This document shows, piece by piece, positions 8,417 to 15,960 of a stretch of DNA of 64,000 nucleotides. The position numbers were made by a program, and so were the translations under genes. Where the stretch lies: assembly GCF_007197735.1 (NCBI RefSeq), contig NZ_CP041637.1, positions 1,302,001 to 1,366,000 of the forward strand. Reading direction: 5' to 3'. This DNA is from Formosa sediminum (GTDB taxonomy: Bacteria; Bacteroidota; Bacteroidia; Flavobacteriales; Flavobacteriaceae). The notes beneath the pieces are model-generated. The model ran no database searches. It saw nothing but the letters and a program-made list of their open reading frames with translations, and was not told where the DNA came from. Every line of letters starts with the position of its first letter. Position 1 is the first letter of the stretch.

Positions 8417-8497
8417 GTTCTCATAAAGGGGTGCCTAATATCGGCTGAGATCATACCCATTGAACCTAGAACAGATAATGCTGTTTAGGAATCGAGC
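8417..8497 (+). promoter_or_regulatory. TPP riboswitch (THI element)
   Basis: The aptamer's conserved blocks are all present: GGGGTGCC at 8428-8435, GGCTGAGATCATACCC at 8443-8458, GAACCT at 8462-8467 (canonical ACCTGA region), and ACAGATAATGCTGTTTAGGAA at its 3' side (8471-8491). It senses thiamine pyrophosphate and represses the downstream gene when TPP is plentiful. Only the TonB receptor follows on this strand, so it is the regulated gene. Confidence 0.95.
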
Positions 8498-8710
8498 ATT
8501 AAAAATATGGTTAAATATTTTTAATAATGCAATGCGATAATCAATGTTGTTTTTTTAATTAATAATCTAAGCATGATAGCAGTTATTTCATGTTAAGGTT
8601 TAATCTTATAAAAAGGACAATTTATTTCGTATTATATTACTTGCTCAATGTATTTAACAATTTAAAATAAAGAATAAGGGCCTCTTTTTATTCGATTAAA
8701 ACGATATCGA
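8498..8710 (+). other. Long leader between the TPP aptamer and the receptor gene
   Basis: About 210 bases separate aptamer and start codon. An imperfect AT-rich hairpin (GCATTAAAAATAT with ATATTTTTAATAATGC, 8496-8530) follows the aptamer directly and is followed by a T-run only at 8549-8555. A second hairpin, ATTCGAT / ATCGAAT (8690-8696 with 8706-8712), covers the start codon at 8711. Either could be the expression platform. I see no open reading frame. Confidence 0.5.
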
Positions 8711-10900
8711 ATGAAACATTTTTTTGTTTTAGCCTGCTGTTTATTTTCAGCCAGTTCAGTATTTTCACAAAACGAAAAGCTGCAAGATTCTACAACTGTT
8801 CCTACCGAGACTTTAGACGAGATTTTGGTTACTGCCGTACGTGTGCAAGCCACTTCGCCTATTACGCATTCTAATGTAGATAAAGCGACATTAGCTAAGC
8901 GTAACTTAGGGCAGGATTTACCTATACTTTTAAATTATTTACCTTCAGTTGTTACCACTAGTGATGCTGGAGCAGGAATTGGTTATACGGGAATTCGAGT
9001 GCGTGGTGTTAGTGCACAATCTACAAATGTTACAATTAACGGAATTCCTTATAACGATGCAGAGTCTTTAGGAACTTTCTGGGTTAATTTAGGAGATATA
9101 GCATCGTCTGTAGAAAGTTTGCAACTACAACGAGGTGTAGGAACATCTACAAACGGTTCTGGTGCATTTGGAGCAAGTATTAATGTATTAACTGATGCTG
9201 TTTCTAAAGATGCTTACGCCGAAATATCTAATAGTTTTGGAAGTTTCAATACAAGAAAACACAATGCAAAATTTAGTTCTGGTTTGTTAAACGATCACGT
9301 AGAAATTGCTGGACGTTTATCTATTATTAAATCTGATGGGTATGTAGATCGTGCATCTACAGATTTAAAATCGTATTTTTTACAAGCCGCGTATGTAGAT
9401 GATAATACTTTAATAAAAGCTGTAGTTTTTGGTGGACACGAAAACACCTATCAATCTTGGAATGGAATAGATAAGGAAACTTTAGAAGATGATAGAACCT
9501 ATAATTCTGCAGGTATTTACACCGATGAAGATGGGACTGTAAAATTTTATGATAATGAAGTAGACGATTATCAGCAAGATCACTATCAATTACATTGGAA
9601 TGAACGCTACAATAATAATTGGTCTACTAATTTAGGTTTAAATTATACCAAAGGGAGTGGGTATTTTGAGCAGTATAAGGAAGATGAATCTTTTGAAGAT
9701 TACGGATTAAATAATGTAACCATTGGCGGAGAGACTATTGAAACTACAGATATAATTCGTCGGCGTTGGTTAGACAATGATTTTTATGTAATCAATGCAA
9801 ATGCAAATTATAAAAATGAGTTTGTAAATGCCATTTTTGGAGGATCTTATAGTACGTATGATGGCGACCATTTTGGAGAAATTATTTGGTCTAAATATGC
9901 TAGTAATAGCGAAATTCGTGACCATTATTACGATGGGAATGGTAAGAAAACAGATGTAAGCCTTTTTGCAAAAGCTACCTACAGATTAAATACACAATGG
10001 AGTTTATTTGGAGATCTACAAATGCGCTTTGTAGATTATAAAACAACAGGTATAGATTCTGATCGAACACCCTTGAATATAGATGAGCAATACAGTTTTT
10101 TTAATCCAAAAGCAGGTATTACGTACGAGCTTGATAAAAATAATAATATGTATTTTTCTTATGCGCGAGCAAATAGAGAACCAACAAGAGACGATTTTCA
10201 AAATAACCCAGATATAAAACCAGAACAATTAAATGATTTTGAATTGGGGTGGAGACACGAAAAGCAACGTTTTAAATTTAATGCCAATGTGTATTATATG
10301 CATTATAACGAACAATTGGTGTTGTCTGGAAATATAGACGATGTTGGAAATCCAATTCGTACTAATAGTGGCGAAAGTTACAGGTTAGGATTAGAAATTG
10401 AGTCGGCAATAGGGCTTTCTAAAGGGTTTTCAATTCAGCCAAATGTAACGTTTAGTACTAATAAAAATAAATCAATTTATCAGTCTTTTAATGGTGAATT
10501 AAAAGATTTTGGATCAACAAACATTTCATTCTCACCAGATATTGTTTTAGGTAATGCCATTGTGTATCAACCAAATGATGCTTTGCAAATTTCTTTATTA
10601 AGTAAATTTGTAGGAGAGCAATATATGGGAAACACAGACTCAGAAGTTTCTAAATTAGATAGCTATTTTGTAAATGATTTAAATCTTACTTACGAAATAA
10701 AAATGGAATCTATTTTTAAAGCAATTGTATTAAGCGGTGTTGTAAATAATATCTTTAATGAAAAATATGTATCTAATGGTTATTATTATACTTATGATGA
10801 TACTTGGAGCGATCCAAATGTTATTACAACTATAGAAGGAGCTGGTTATTACCCGCAAGCGACAACCAATTTTTTAGTTGGAGCGACTTTAAAATTTTAA
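8711..10900 (+). CDS. TonB-dependent receptor, TPP-regulated (probable thiamine receptor)
   Basis: This 729-residue outer-membrane protein has a signal peptide (1-20, ending SVFSQ) and a TonB box-like DEILVTAVR near residue 38. The plug domain has GIRVRGVSAQSTNVTINGIP, and the rest is a long beta-barrel ending in phenylalanine (GATLKF), as expected for BamA insertion. There is no SusC-type carboxypeptidase-like N-terminal domain. The upstream TPP riboswitch strongly suggests it imports thiamine or a precursor, in line with the known TPP-regulated outer-membrane receptors of Bacteroidota. The energised TonB complex is not encoded nearby, apart from a TonB-like protein at 16578-17366. Confidence 0.93.
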   Translation: MKHFFVLACCLFSASSVFSQNEKLQDSTTVPTETLDEILVTAVRVQATSPITHSNVDKATLAKRNLGQDLPILLNYLPSVVTTSDAGAGIGYTGIRVRGVSAQSTNVTINGIPYNDAESLGTFWVNLGDIASSVESLQLQRGVGTSTNGSGAFGASINVLTDAVSKDAYAEISNSFGSFNTRKHNAKFSSGLLNDHVEIAGRLSIIKSDGYVDRASTDLKSYFLQAAYVDDNTLIKAVVFGGHENTYQSWNGIDKETLEDDRTYNSAGIYTDEDGTVKFYDNEVDDYQQDHYQLHWNERYNNNWSTNLGLNYTKGSGYFEQYKEDESFEDYGLNNVTIGGETIETTDIIRRRWLDNDFYVINANANYKNEFVNAIFGGSYSTYDGDHFGEIIWSKYASNSEIRDHYYDGNGKKTDVSLFAKATYRLNTQWSLFGDLQMRFVDYKTTGIDSDRTPLNIDEQYSFFNPKAGITYELDKNNNMYFSYARANREPTRDDFQNNPDIKPEQLNDFELGWRHEKQRFKFNANVYYMHYNEQLVLSGNIDDVGNPIRTNSGESYRLGLEIESAIGLSKGFSIQPNVTFSTNKNKSIYQSFNGELKDFGSTNISFSPDIVLGNAIVYQPNDALQISLLSKFVGEQYMGNTDSEVSKLDSYFVNDLNLTYEIKMESIFKAIVLSGVVNNIFNEKYVSNGYYYTYDDTWSDPNVITTIEGAGYYPQATTNFLVGATLKF

Positions 10901-10903
10901 ATT

Positions 10904-10939
10904 AAAAAGGCGATTCTTTAATATGAATCGCCTTTTTTT
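10904..10939. terminator. Bidirectional terminator between the receptor and the lipoprotein gene
   Basis: AAAAAGGCGATTC and GAATCGCCTTTTT form a perfect 13-bp stem with an 8-base loop, ending in T7 on the plus strand and T5 on the minus strand. The same stem core recurs at 29478-29510. Confidence 0.9.
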
Positions 10940-11384
10940 ATTCGTTATAAACTCTAATGGTCGAGCCAGATACTTTTACAAAATAAGGTTTCAAAGTGTA
11001 TTCTCCATCTGTATCACCTTCTGGATACCCATTAACAATATTATAAGTATTCTCGTCATCACAGCCACAAGTTGCTAAAATACCATCAATTTCTAATACA
11101 GAACAGGTCGTAACATTATGGTTCGGGTCTGTAAGCTCATAAGCTGTATACATGCTAGAGCCTACGTAATATAAAACGACACCATTAACGCCATAGCTAT
11201 CTAAAATTATATAATTTCCAGGAAAGTTTAATGCATTATATTTTGGTAAAGTTGTATTAATTAAAGTTCCTGTATCAAACTTGTAATCTGGAATGTAAGG
11301 ATTATCTTCATAAGTGTCGCTAGTACTACAATTCATTAATAATAATAGAAGTAGAGTAGCTAAAAAAAGTTTTTTCATAGTCAT
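10938..11384 (-). CDS. Lipoprotein with a Rieske-like domain lacking the cluster histidines
   Basis: A lipoprotein signal (MTMKKLFLATLLLLLLMNC, acylated Cys at 19) precedes a roughly 125-residue domain. The pattern CSVLEIDGILATCGCD...YNIVNGYPEG...LKPYFVKV resembles the Rieske ferredoxin fold. However, the C-x-H and C-x-x-H ligand pairs are not complete, so a 2Fe-2S cluster is doubtful. I start at the ATG at 11384; an ATG at 11378 (MKKLFL) is equally possible, and a TTG at 11399 is unlikely. The stop lies inside the shared terminator. Similar lipoproteins occur beside greA in Flavobacteria as I recall; function unknown. Confidence 0.7.
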   Translation of the reverse strand: MTMKKLFLATLLLLLLMNCSTSDTYEDNPYIPDYKFDTGTLINTTLPKYNALNFPGNYIILDSYGVNGVVLYYVGSSMYTAYELTDPNHNVTTCSVLEIDGILATCGCDDENTYNIVNGYPEGDTDGEYTLKPYFVKVSGSTIRVYNE

Positions 11385-11434
11385 AATTTCGAATTGCAAT
11401 TTACAACAAAAAGCAGTTTGGTGTAAAAATTTTG

Positions 11435-11442
11435 TATATTTG
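11435..11442 (+). promoter_or_regulatory. Candidate -7 box of greA
   Basis: TATATTTG matches the consensus. A TTTG lies at 11417-11420, but the 14-base spacing is shorter than usual. The hairpin ATCTCG-TATTG-CGAGAT (11450-11466) followed by six T would form the very 5' end of this transcript. Confidence 0.5.
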
Positions 11443-11528
11443 TGAATTGATCTCGTATTGCGAGATTTTTTATGTTTTATAAGCTAAGGTTTGTGAAACA
11501 TATTTTTTTTAATTAAAACGATGAAGTT

Positions 11529-12002
11529 ATGAGTAAAGTATCTTATTACACTGCAGAAGGACTAAAAAAGTTAAGAGACGAACTAAGACAACTAAAAGAT
11601 ATAGAAAGACCACGAGCATCTCAAGCCATTGCTGAAGCTCGTGATAAAGGAGATTTAAGTGAAAATGCCGAATACGATGCTGCTAAAGAAGCACAAGGCA
11701 TGTTAGAAATGAAAATTTCTAAATTAGAAGAAATTTTAGCAGGAGCACGTGTTATTGACGAATCTCAATTAGACACGTCTAAGATTTTGGTGCTTTCTAA
11801 AGTGAAAATTAAAAACCAAACCAATGGTATGGAAATGAATTACACTTTAGTTGCAGATGGCGAAGCCGATTTAAAGTCTGGTAAGATTTCAGTAAATTCT
11901 CCTATCGGAAAAGGATTATTAGGTAAATCTGTTGGAGATGTAGCCGAAATTCAAGTGCCAAGTGGTGTTATGAAATTTGATATTGTTGAAATTTCAAGAT
12001 AA
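11529..12002 (+). CDS. greA: Transcription elongation factor GreA
   Basis: At 157 residues it has the two-domain GreA plan. An N-terminal antiparallel coiled coil (about 1-77) carries the GDLSENAEYDAAKE tip region that reaches the RNA polymerase active site. The C-terminal FKBP-like domain (about 80-157) has SPIGKGLLGKSVGD. It rescues backtracked polymerase by stimulating RNA cleavage. The leader contains a compact hairpin and a three-codon frame (ATG AAG TTA TGA) whose stop overlaps the greA start. The transcript ends at a strong terminator at 12025-12088. Confidence 0.97.
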   Translation: MSKVSYYTAEGLKKLRDELRQLKDIERPRASQAIAEARDKGDLSENAEYDAAKEAQGMLEMKISKLEEILAGARVIDESQLDTSKILVLSKVKIKNQTNGMEMNYTLVADGEADLKSGKISVNSPIGKGLLGKSVGDVAEIQVPSGVMKFDIVEISR

Positions 12003-12024
12003 TTATAAGATCTAAACAAATAGA

Positions 12025-12088
12025 GATTTCTAAAGTTTTAAAATTGAAAACAGTTTCAAGTCACTCTAAAACTTTAGGAATCTTTTTT
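12025..12088 (+). terminator. Terminator of greA
   Basis: GATTTCTAAAGTTTTA (12025-12040) pairs over 16 bp with TAAAACTTTAGGAATC (12067-12082), with one G-U pair. An inner TTGAAA/TTTCAA stem adds to it, and T6 follows at 12083-12088. Confidence 0.9.
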
Positions 12089-12112
12089 ATATTTACTTAA
12101 AAATATAATATT

Positions 12113-12502
12113 ATGGCTTCTATTTTTAGCAAAATCATTTCAGGCGAAATTCCATGTTACAAGGTTGCAGAAACCGAAGATTTTTTAGCTTTTTTGGATA
12201 TAAATCCTAATGCCAAAGGACATACATTATGTATCCCTAAGCAAGAAGTAGATAAAATATTTGATTTAGATGATGCGCTGTATATAGAATTGATGAAGTT
12301 TTCAAAAAAAGTAGCCATTGCTTTAGAAAAAACTGTGCCATGTAAGCGCGTTGGTATGACTGTTATTGGTCTAGAAGTACCCCATGCTCATGTACATTTA
12401 ATTCCGTTAAATACAATGGAAGACGCTGTGTTTTCTAAGAAAGTAACGCTTACAAAAGACGAGTTTGAGAACATTGCAAATGCAATTGGTAAGGCCATGT
12501 AA
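12113..12502 (+). CDS. HIT family protein
   Basis: The histidine triad H-x-H-x-H appears as HAHVHLIPL at 91-99, with the catalytic histidine central. The protein is 129 residues, normal for HIT nucleotide hydrolases or transferases such as the HinT/Fhit relatives. The N-terminal SIFSKIISGEIPCYKV and GHTLCIPK segments fit bacterial HinT-like members, which cleave AMP-linked phosphoramidates. The physiological substrate is unclear. The stop codon abuts that of the convergent histidine kinase gene with no spacer. Confidence 0.92.
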   Translation: MASIFSKIISGEIPCYKVAETEDFLAFLDINPNAKGHTLCIPKQEVDKIFDLDDALYIELMKFSKKVAIALEKTVPCKRVGMTVIGLEVPHAHVHLIPLNTMEDAVFSKKVTLTKDEFENIANAIGKAM

Positions 12503-13675
12503 TTAAACTTTACGTACATTATGTTTATTCAATTTTAAAGTGATTTGCATAGTGGTTCCTTTACCAATTTCGGAATGAGATATCTTTATTTTCCCGTCAT
12601 GAAAATCTTCAATTATACGTTTAGCTAAAGACAACCCAAGTCCCCATCCTCTTTTTTTTGTAGTAAATCCGGGTTCAAAGATCTTGTTAAATTGATTTTT
12701 ATGTAGCCCTTTTCCTGTGTCTGAGACAAAGATTTTTACATCATGATCGTTAGGTTCAATTCTCACAGCTATTTTTCCTCTACCTTTCATAGCATCAATA
12801 GCATTTTTAACCAAATTTTCAATAGTCCAACTATATAATTGTGGATTTAGTAAAACTGGTACTTCTGTATTTGGAATGTCTATACTAAATTCAATTAATT
12901 TAGACGATCTTGATTTTAAGTAATCATACGCATCAATAGTGGCTCTCACTACATTGGTAGGTTCTAATGTTGGGATAGAACCAATTTTGCTAAATCGTTC
13001 TGTAATGGTTTCTAGCCGGCTAATATCTTTTTCAATTTCTGTAATATATTCGGGATTAATTTCTTCAATTTTTAAAATTTCTGTCCAGCCAATTAAAGAC
13101 GATAATGGTGTGCCAATTTGGTGTGCCGTTTCTTTAGCCATTCCAGACCATAATTTATTTTGTGTAGCAATTTTTGTACTGCGATAGAAACTGTACACTA
13201 ATCCTGCAAATAATACCAGAATGAGAACAAAAGCTATTGGGTAATACTTTAATTTGTTTAATAATGGCGAGTTGCCATAATATAAAGTGTTTAAAACGCG
13301 TCCGTCGTAAATAATTTCAATAGGTTTATTTTCTTGTTCAAAATCTAAAATAAGCTCGTTAATATAATCGTCATCTTCAATTTTGGTTTCGTCTAAATTA
13401 TTATGCTCAATATTACCATCTAAATCTACCATTATCATTGGTGTGGTGGTATTGCTTTGTAAAATTTGGAGAGGTAATTCGCCTATGTCTCCATCTAAAT
13501 TTGTGCTTTTTATTAAATCGCGCTGTGCAGCAGACCAATTTTCCATCTTTATACGTTCTTCAGCTTTAAAACTCTGAAAAAACATATAGGTATTCCATAA
13601 AATTAAAGAGATAATTACAAACGAAAATCCAATAAATATCCAACGGATAACGTTTTTATGTTTGGTAAAAAGCAT
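12503..13675 (-). CDS. Membrane-bound sensor histidine kinase (orphan)
   Basis: This 390-residue protein has two membrane segments (about 11-32 and 146-165) flanking a roughly 110-residue extracytoplasmic sensor. The dimerisation/phosphoacceptor helix has H185 in AKETAHQIGTPLSSL, and the HATPase domain has ENLVKNAIDAM (286-296), DTGKG (319-323) and GWGLGL (343-348). The H-box reads HQIGTP rather than HELKTP, a variant I associate with a Bacteroidota subgroup. No response regulator lies nearby, so the partner is unknown. It ends directly against the HIT gene. Confidence 0.9.
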   Translation of the reverse strand: MLFTKHKNVIRWIFIGFSFVIISLILWNTYMFFQSFKAEERIKMENWSAAQRDLIKSTNLDGDIGELPLQILQSNTTTPMIMVDLDGNIEHNNLDETKIEDDDYINELILDFEQENKPIEIIYDGRVLNTLYYGNSPLLNKLKYYPIAFVLILVLFAGLVYSFYRSTKIATQNKLWSGMAKETAHQIGTPLSSLIGWTEILKIEEINPEYITEIEKDISRLETITERFSKIGSIPTLEPTNVVRATIDAYDYLKSRSSKLIEFSIDIPNTEVPVLLNPQLYSWTIENLVKNAIDAMKGRGKIAVRIEPNDHDVKIFVSDTGKGLHKNQFNKIFEPGFTTKKRGWGLGLSLAKRIIEDFHDGKIKISHSEIGKGTTMQITLKLNKHNVRKV

Positions 13676-13747
13676 GGAAACTATTTTTAATGGTAATATA
13701 ATGCAAATCTGTTAATAATATTGTGCAATCAAGTGGTCAAATCATTT

Positions 13748-13776
13748 TTTGTTATTTAATAGAATAGTTACCTTTG
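13748..13776 (+). promoter_or_regulatory. Promoter inside the 13676-14193 gap
   Basis: TTTG at 13748-13751, 17 bases, then TACCTTTG at 13769-13776 fits the Bacteroidota consensus. The first gene downstream starts more than 400 bases away. Confidence 0.55.
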
Positions 13777-14101
13777 TAGCGTATTAAAAAGGTAAACTGA
13801 TGTGATTTTGAACTTAAGTAATTAATTTTATTGCTGTTAAATGCTTAAGTATAGAGTGAAAAGGTAGAAGAATGTTAGATTATATTACTATTTAGTTTTT
13901 AATATAGGTCGTAAAATCTATCAATTTTGATGTTTTAGGCAAAAGATTCATTCAAAATAATTCAGAAAATCATAGGTGTGTAAGAGAAAATCTTTAATTA
14001 GGTTGTAATTATTATTGTAAATTACGACTTAATAAAACAGATGCCTTAAAATTGTACTGAATGTGAGCATGGCGTTAATGAATAAGAAGAATAAAACCAC
14101 C

Positions 14102-14145
14102 GTTTTAATTTTATAATGAGTTAAAATTGAAACAAAAGTTTTTTT
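14102..14145 (+). terminator. Terminator-like hairpin upstream of DUF3127
   Basis: GTTTTAATTTTA pairs with TTAAAATTGAAAC over 12 bp (one G-U pair); after five bases comes T7 at 14139-14145. The gap before the T-run and the AT-rich stem lower confidence. Confidence 0.4.
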
Positions 14146-14193
14146 ATCTTAAAGCATAAATATAAAGAGAGTTTTTAATAGAAATTAAATGTA

Positions 14194-14568
14194 ATGGAAG
14201 TACAAGGAAAAGTAAAAATGATAGGAGAAACCCAAACCTTTGGTAGTAATGGGTTTAGAAAAAGAGAATTGGTAGTTACAACCGAAGAACAATATCCTCA
14301 ACATATATTAGTAGAATTTGTTCAAGATAAAACAGATTTACTAAACAGTTACAGCGTAGGACAAAACGTAAAAGTGAGTATTAATTTAAGAGGTAGAGAA
14401 TGGGTTAATCCTCAAGGAGAAACTAAATATTTTAACTCAATTCAAGGTTGGAGAATAGAAGCCGTACAAGATGCAGCTTCAGGTTCTGTTCCTCCAGTAC
14501 CACCAGCAGATGCTTTTGAACCAGCATCTAGCTTAAATGAAGACGATCACGACGATTTACCTTTCTAG
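14194..14568 (+). CDS. DUF3127 domain-containing protein with SSB-like acidic tail
   Basis: The 124-residue protein matches DUF3127, a Bacteroidota family. The predicted small beta-rich domain spans about 1-95 and includes KVSINLRGREWVNPQG and YFNSIQGWRIE. The low-complexity tail ends DDHDDLPF, closely resembling the acidic DDxPF tip of single-stranded DNA-binding protein that recruits repair and replication proteins. A role on single-stranded nucleic acid is therefore a reasonable inference, not established. A terminator follows at 14604, before aat. Confidence 0.85.
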   Translation: MEVQGKVKMIGETQTFGSNGFRKRELVVTTEEQYPQHILVEFVQDKTDLLNSYSVGQNVKVSINLRGREWVNPQGETKYFNSIQGWRIEAVQDAASGSVPPVPPADAFEPASSLNEDDHDDLPF

Positions 14569-14603
14569 TCGAAGGTATACAATGACTAATTCAAAGTGTG
14601 ATT

Positions 14604-14640
14604 AACCTCAATATCTAACGATATTGGGGTTTTTATTTTT
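14604..14640 (+). terminator. Terminator after DUF3127
   Basis: A 12-bp stem, AACCTCAATATC with GATATTGGGGTT (one G-U pair), has a four-base TAAC loop. It runs into TTTTTATTTTT. Confidence 0.85.
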
Positions 14641-14668
14641 ATATCGATACTTTTTATAAATTAGGAGC

Positions 14669-15292
14669 ATGAAATTTTTAAATGATAAAATAGAGTTTCC
14701 TAATATTGAAGAAGCGACATCGGAAGGATTAATTGCTGTTGGTGGAGATTTATCTACAGACCGCTTACTATTAGCGTACAAACGTGGTATATTCCCTTGG
14801 TTTGAAGATGATAAAGCTATTTTATGGTGGTCTCCAGATCCACGTTTTGTATTGTATCCAGAAGAACTTAAAGTGTCTAAAAGTATGCGACAGTTTTTAC
14901 GTAATTGTGATTTAACAGTTACAGTAAATACTGCATTTCCTGATGTAATTAAAGCGTGCGCAAGTATTAAACGTAATGGTCAGGAAGGTACGTGGATAAC
15001 TAATAATATGACTAAGGCATATATAGAATTACATGAAATGGGCTTTGCAAAATCTGTTGAGGTCTGGCAAGATAAACAACTTGTAGGTGGTTTTTATGGT
15101 CTGGATTTAGGTAATAATGTATTTTGCGGTGAAAGCATGTTTTCCAAAATAAGTAATGCCAGTAAAGCAGCTTTTATCACGTTTGTTCAAAATACAAATT
15201 ATAAAGTTATAGATTGCCAAATTTATACACACCATTTAGAAAGCTTAGGAGGACGTTCTATACCAAGAGCGACATATTTAAGTTATCTTTAA
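14669..15292 (+). CDS. aat: Leucyl/phenylalanyl-tRNA-protein transferase
   Basis: This cytosolic enzyme adds Leu or Phe to proteins starting with Arg or Lys, marking them for ClpAP degradation through the N-end rule. Its signatures are intact: GLIAVGGDLSTDRLLLAYKR near 20-39, FPWFEDD...WWSPDPRF near 43-62, and GFYGLDLGNNVFCGESMFS near 145-163. Length (207) is normal. It is preceded by a terminator and ends eight bases from the convergent tag gene. Confidence 0.96.
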   Translation: MKFLNDKIEFPNIEEATSEGLIAVGGDLSTDRLLLAYKRGIFPWFEDDKAILWWSPDPRFVLYPEELKVSKSMRQFLRNCDLTVTVNTAFPDVIKACASIKRNGQEGTWITNNMTKAYIELHEMGFAKSVEVWQDKQLVGGFYGLDLGNNVFCGESMFSKISNASKAAFITFVQNTNYKVIDCQIYTHHLESLGGRSIPRATYLSYL

Positions 15293-15299
15293 TTTATTT

Positions 15300-15863
15300 T
15301 TAAACTTCATTATACCTAAAGCAATTTACTTCATGGTCGTTTACCATTCCGGTAGCTTGCATATGCGCATAAATAACTGTAGAACCTACAAACTTAAAGC
15401 CACGTTTTTTTAAATCTTTACTTATGGCATCGCTTAAGGGTGTGTTTGCTGGAGTATCTTTATAACTCTTAAAACTATTTTTTATTGGCTTACCATTAAC
15501 AAAATCCCAAATGTAAGTGCTAAAACTTCCAAATTCTTCTTGTATTTTAATAAACGCCTGAGCATTACTTATGGTTGCATTTATTTTAAGTTTATTTCTT
15601 ACTATTCCTGGATCTTGTGTTAGGGCTTTGCGTTTAGCATCATCGTATTTTGCTATTTTTTTATAATCGAAATTATCGAATGCCTTTCTGAAATTTTCAC
15701 GTTTTCTAAGAATGGTAATCCAGCTTAAACCAGCTTGAAACGTTTCAAGAATTAAAAACTCAAAGAGAGTGGCATCATCTTTTACGGGTACACCCCATTC
15801 TAAATCATGGTAAGCCTCATATAAATCATCATTTTTACACCAGCCACATCTGTGTATTTCCAT
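15300..15863 (-). CDS. tag: DNA-3-methyladenine glycosylase I
   Basis: This repair enzyme excises 3-methyladenine from alkylated DNA. The 187 residues begin with the Tag zinc-binding segment RCGWCKNDDLYEAYHDLEWG. They also contain ETFQAGLSWITILRKRENFR and end with the remaining His/Cys ligands in HAMQATGMVNDHEVNCFR. A perfect inverted repeat (15884-15901) lies 21 bases upstream of the start, in the spacer shared with the divergent thioredoxin-like gene. Confidence 0.96.
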   Translation of the reverse strand: MEIHRCGWCKNDDLYEAYHDLEWGVPVKDDATLFEFLILETFQAGLSWITILRKRENFRKAFDNFDYKKIAKYDDAKRKALTQDPGIVRNKLKINATISNAQAFIKIQEEFGSFSTYIWDFVNGKPIKNSFKSYKDTPANTPLSDAISKDLKKRGFKFVGSTVIYAHMQATGMVNDHEVNCFRYNEV

Positions 15864-15883
15864 CTTGTAAGGTTTTAAATATA

Positions 15884-15901
15884 TTGTTACTAATGTAACA
15901 A
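15884..15901. promoter_or_regulatory. Inverted repeat between divergent tag and thioredoxin-like genes
   Basis: TTGTTACTAATGTAACAA has perfect 7-base arms around TAAT. It includes the spacing TGTTA-N6-TAACA, which resembles operators of CRP/FNR-family regulators. It sits where it could control both divergent genes. The regulator is unknown. Confidence 0.45.
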
Positions 15902-15930
15902 CAGTTACCTAAATAAATACATTTAAGAAG

Positions 15931-15938
15931 TAAATTTG
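15931..15938 (+). promoter_or_regulatory. Candidate -7 box of the thioredoxin-like gene
   Basis: TAAATTTG matches TAnnTTTG and lies 23 bases before the ATG at 15961. It favours that start over the ATG at 15952, which would leave a leader of only about eight bases. Confidence 0.4.
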
Positions 15939-15960
15939 TAAGGTAAAATTAATGTATTAT

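Larger units (their letters stand above)
13676..14193. other. 518-base gap between histidine kinase and DUF3127 genes
   Basis: No convincing gene is visible; only frames under 20 codons occur, such as MALMNKKNKTTVLIL ending near 14117. The gap contains a good plus-strand promoter (13748-13776) and a hairpin with a T-run (14102-14145). Together these would delimit a transcript of about 360 bases. A second hairpin of 11 bp with wobble pairs is at 14000-14030. It may encode a small RNA or simply a long leader. Confidence 0.5.

Noticed and set aside
13676-14193. Decayed gene in the gap
   Set aside because: Only frames under 20 codons are present and no recognisable protein motif survives in any frame.
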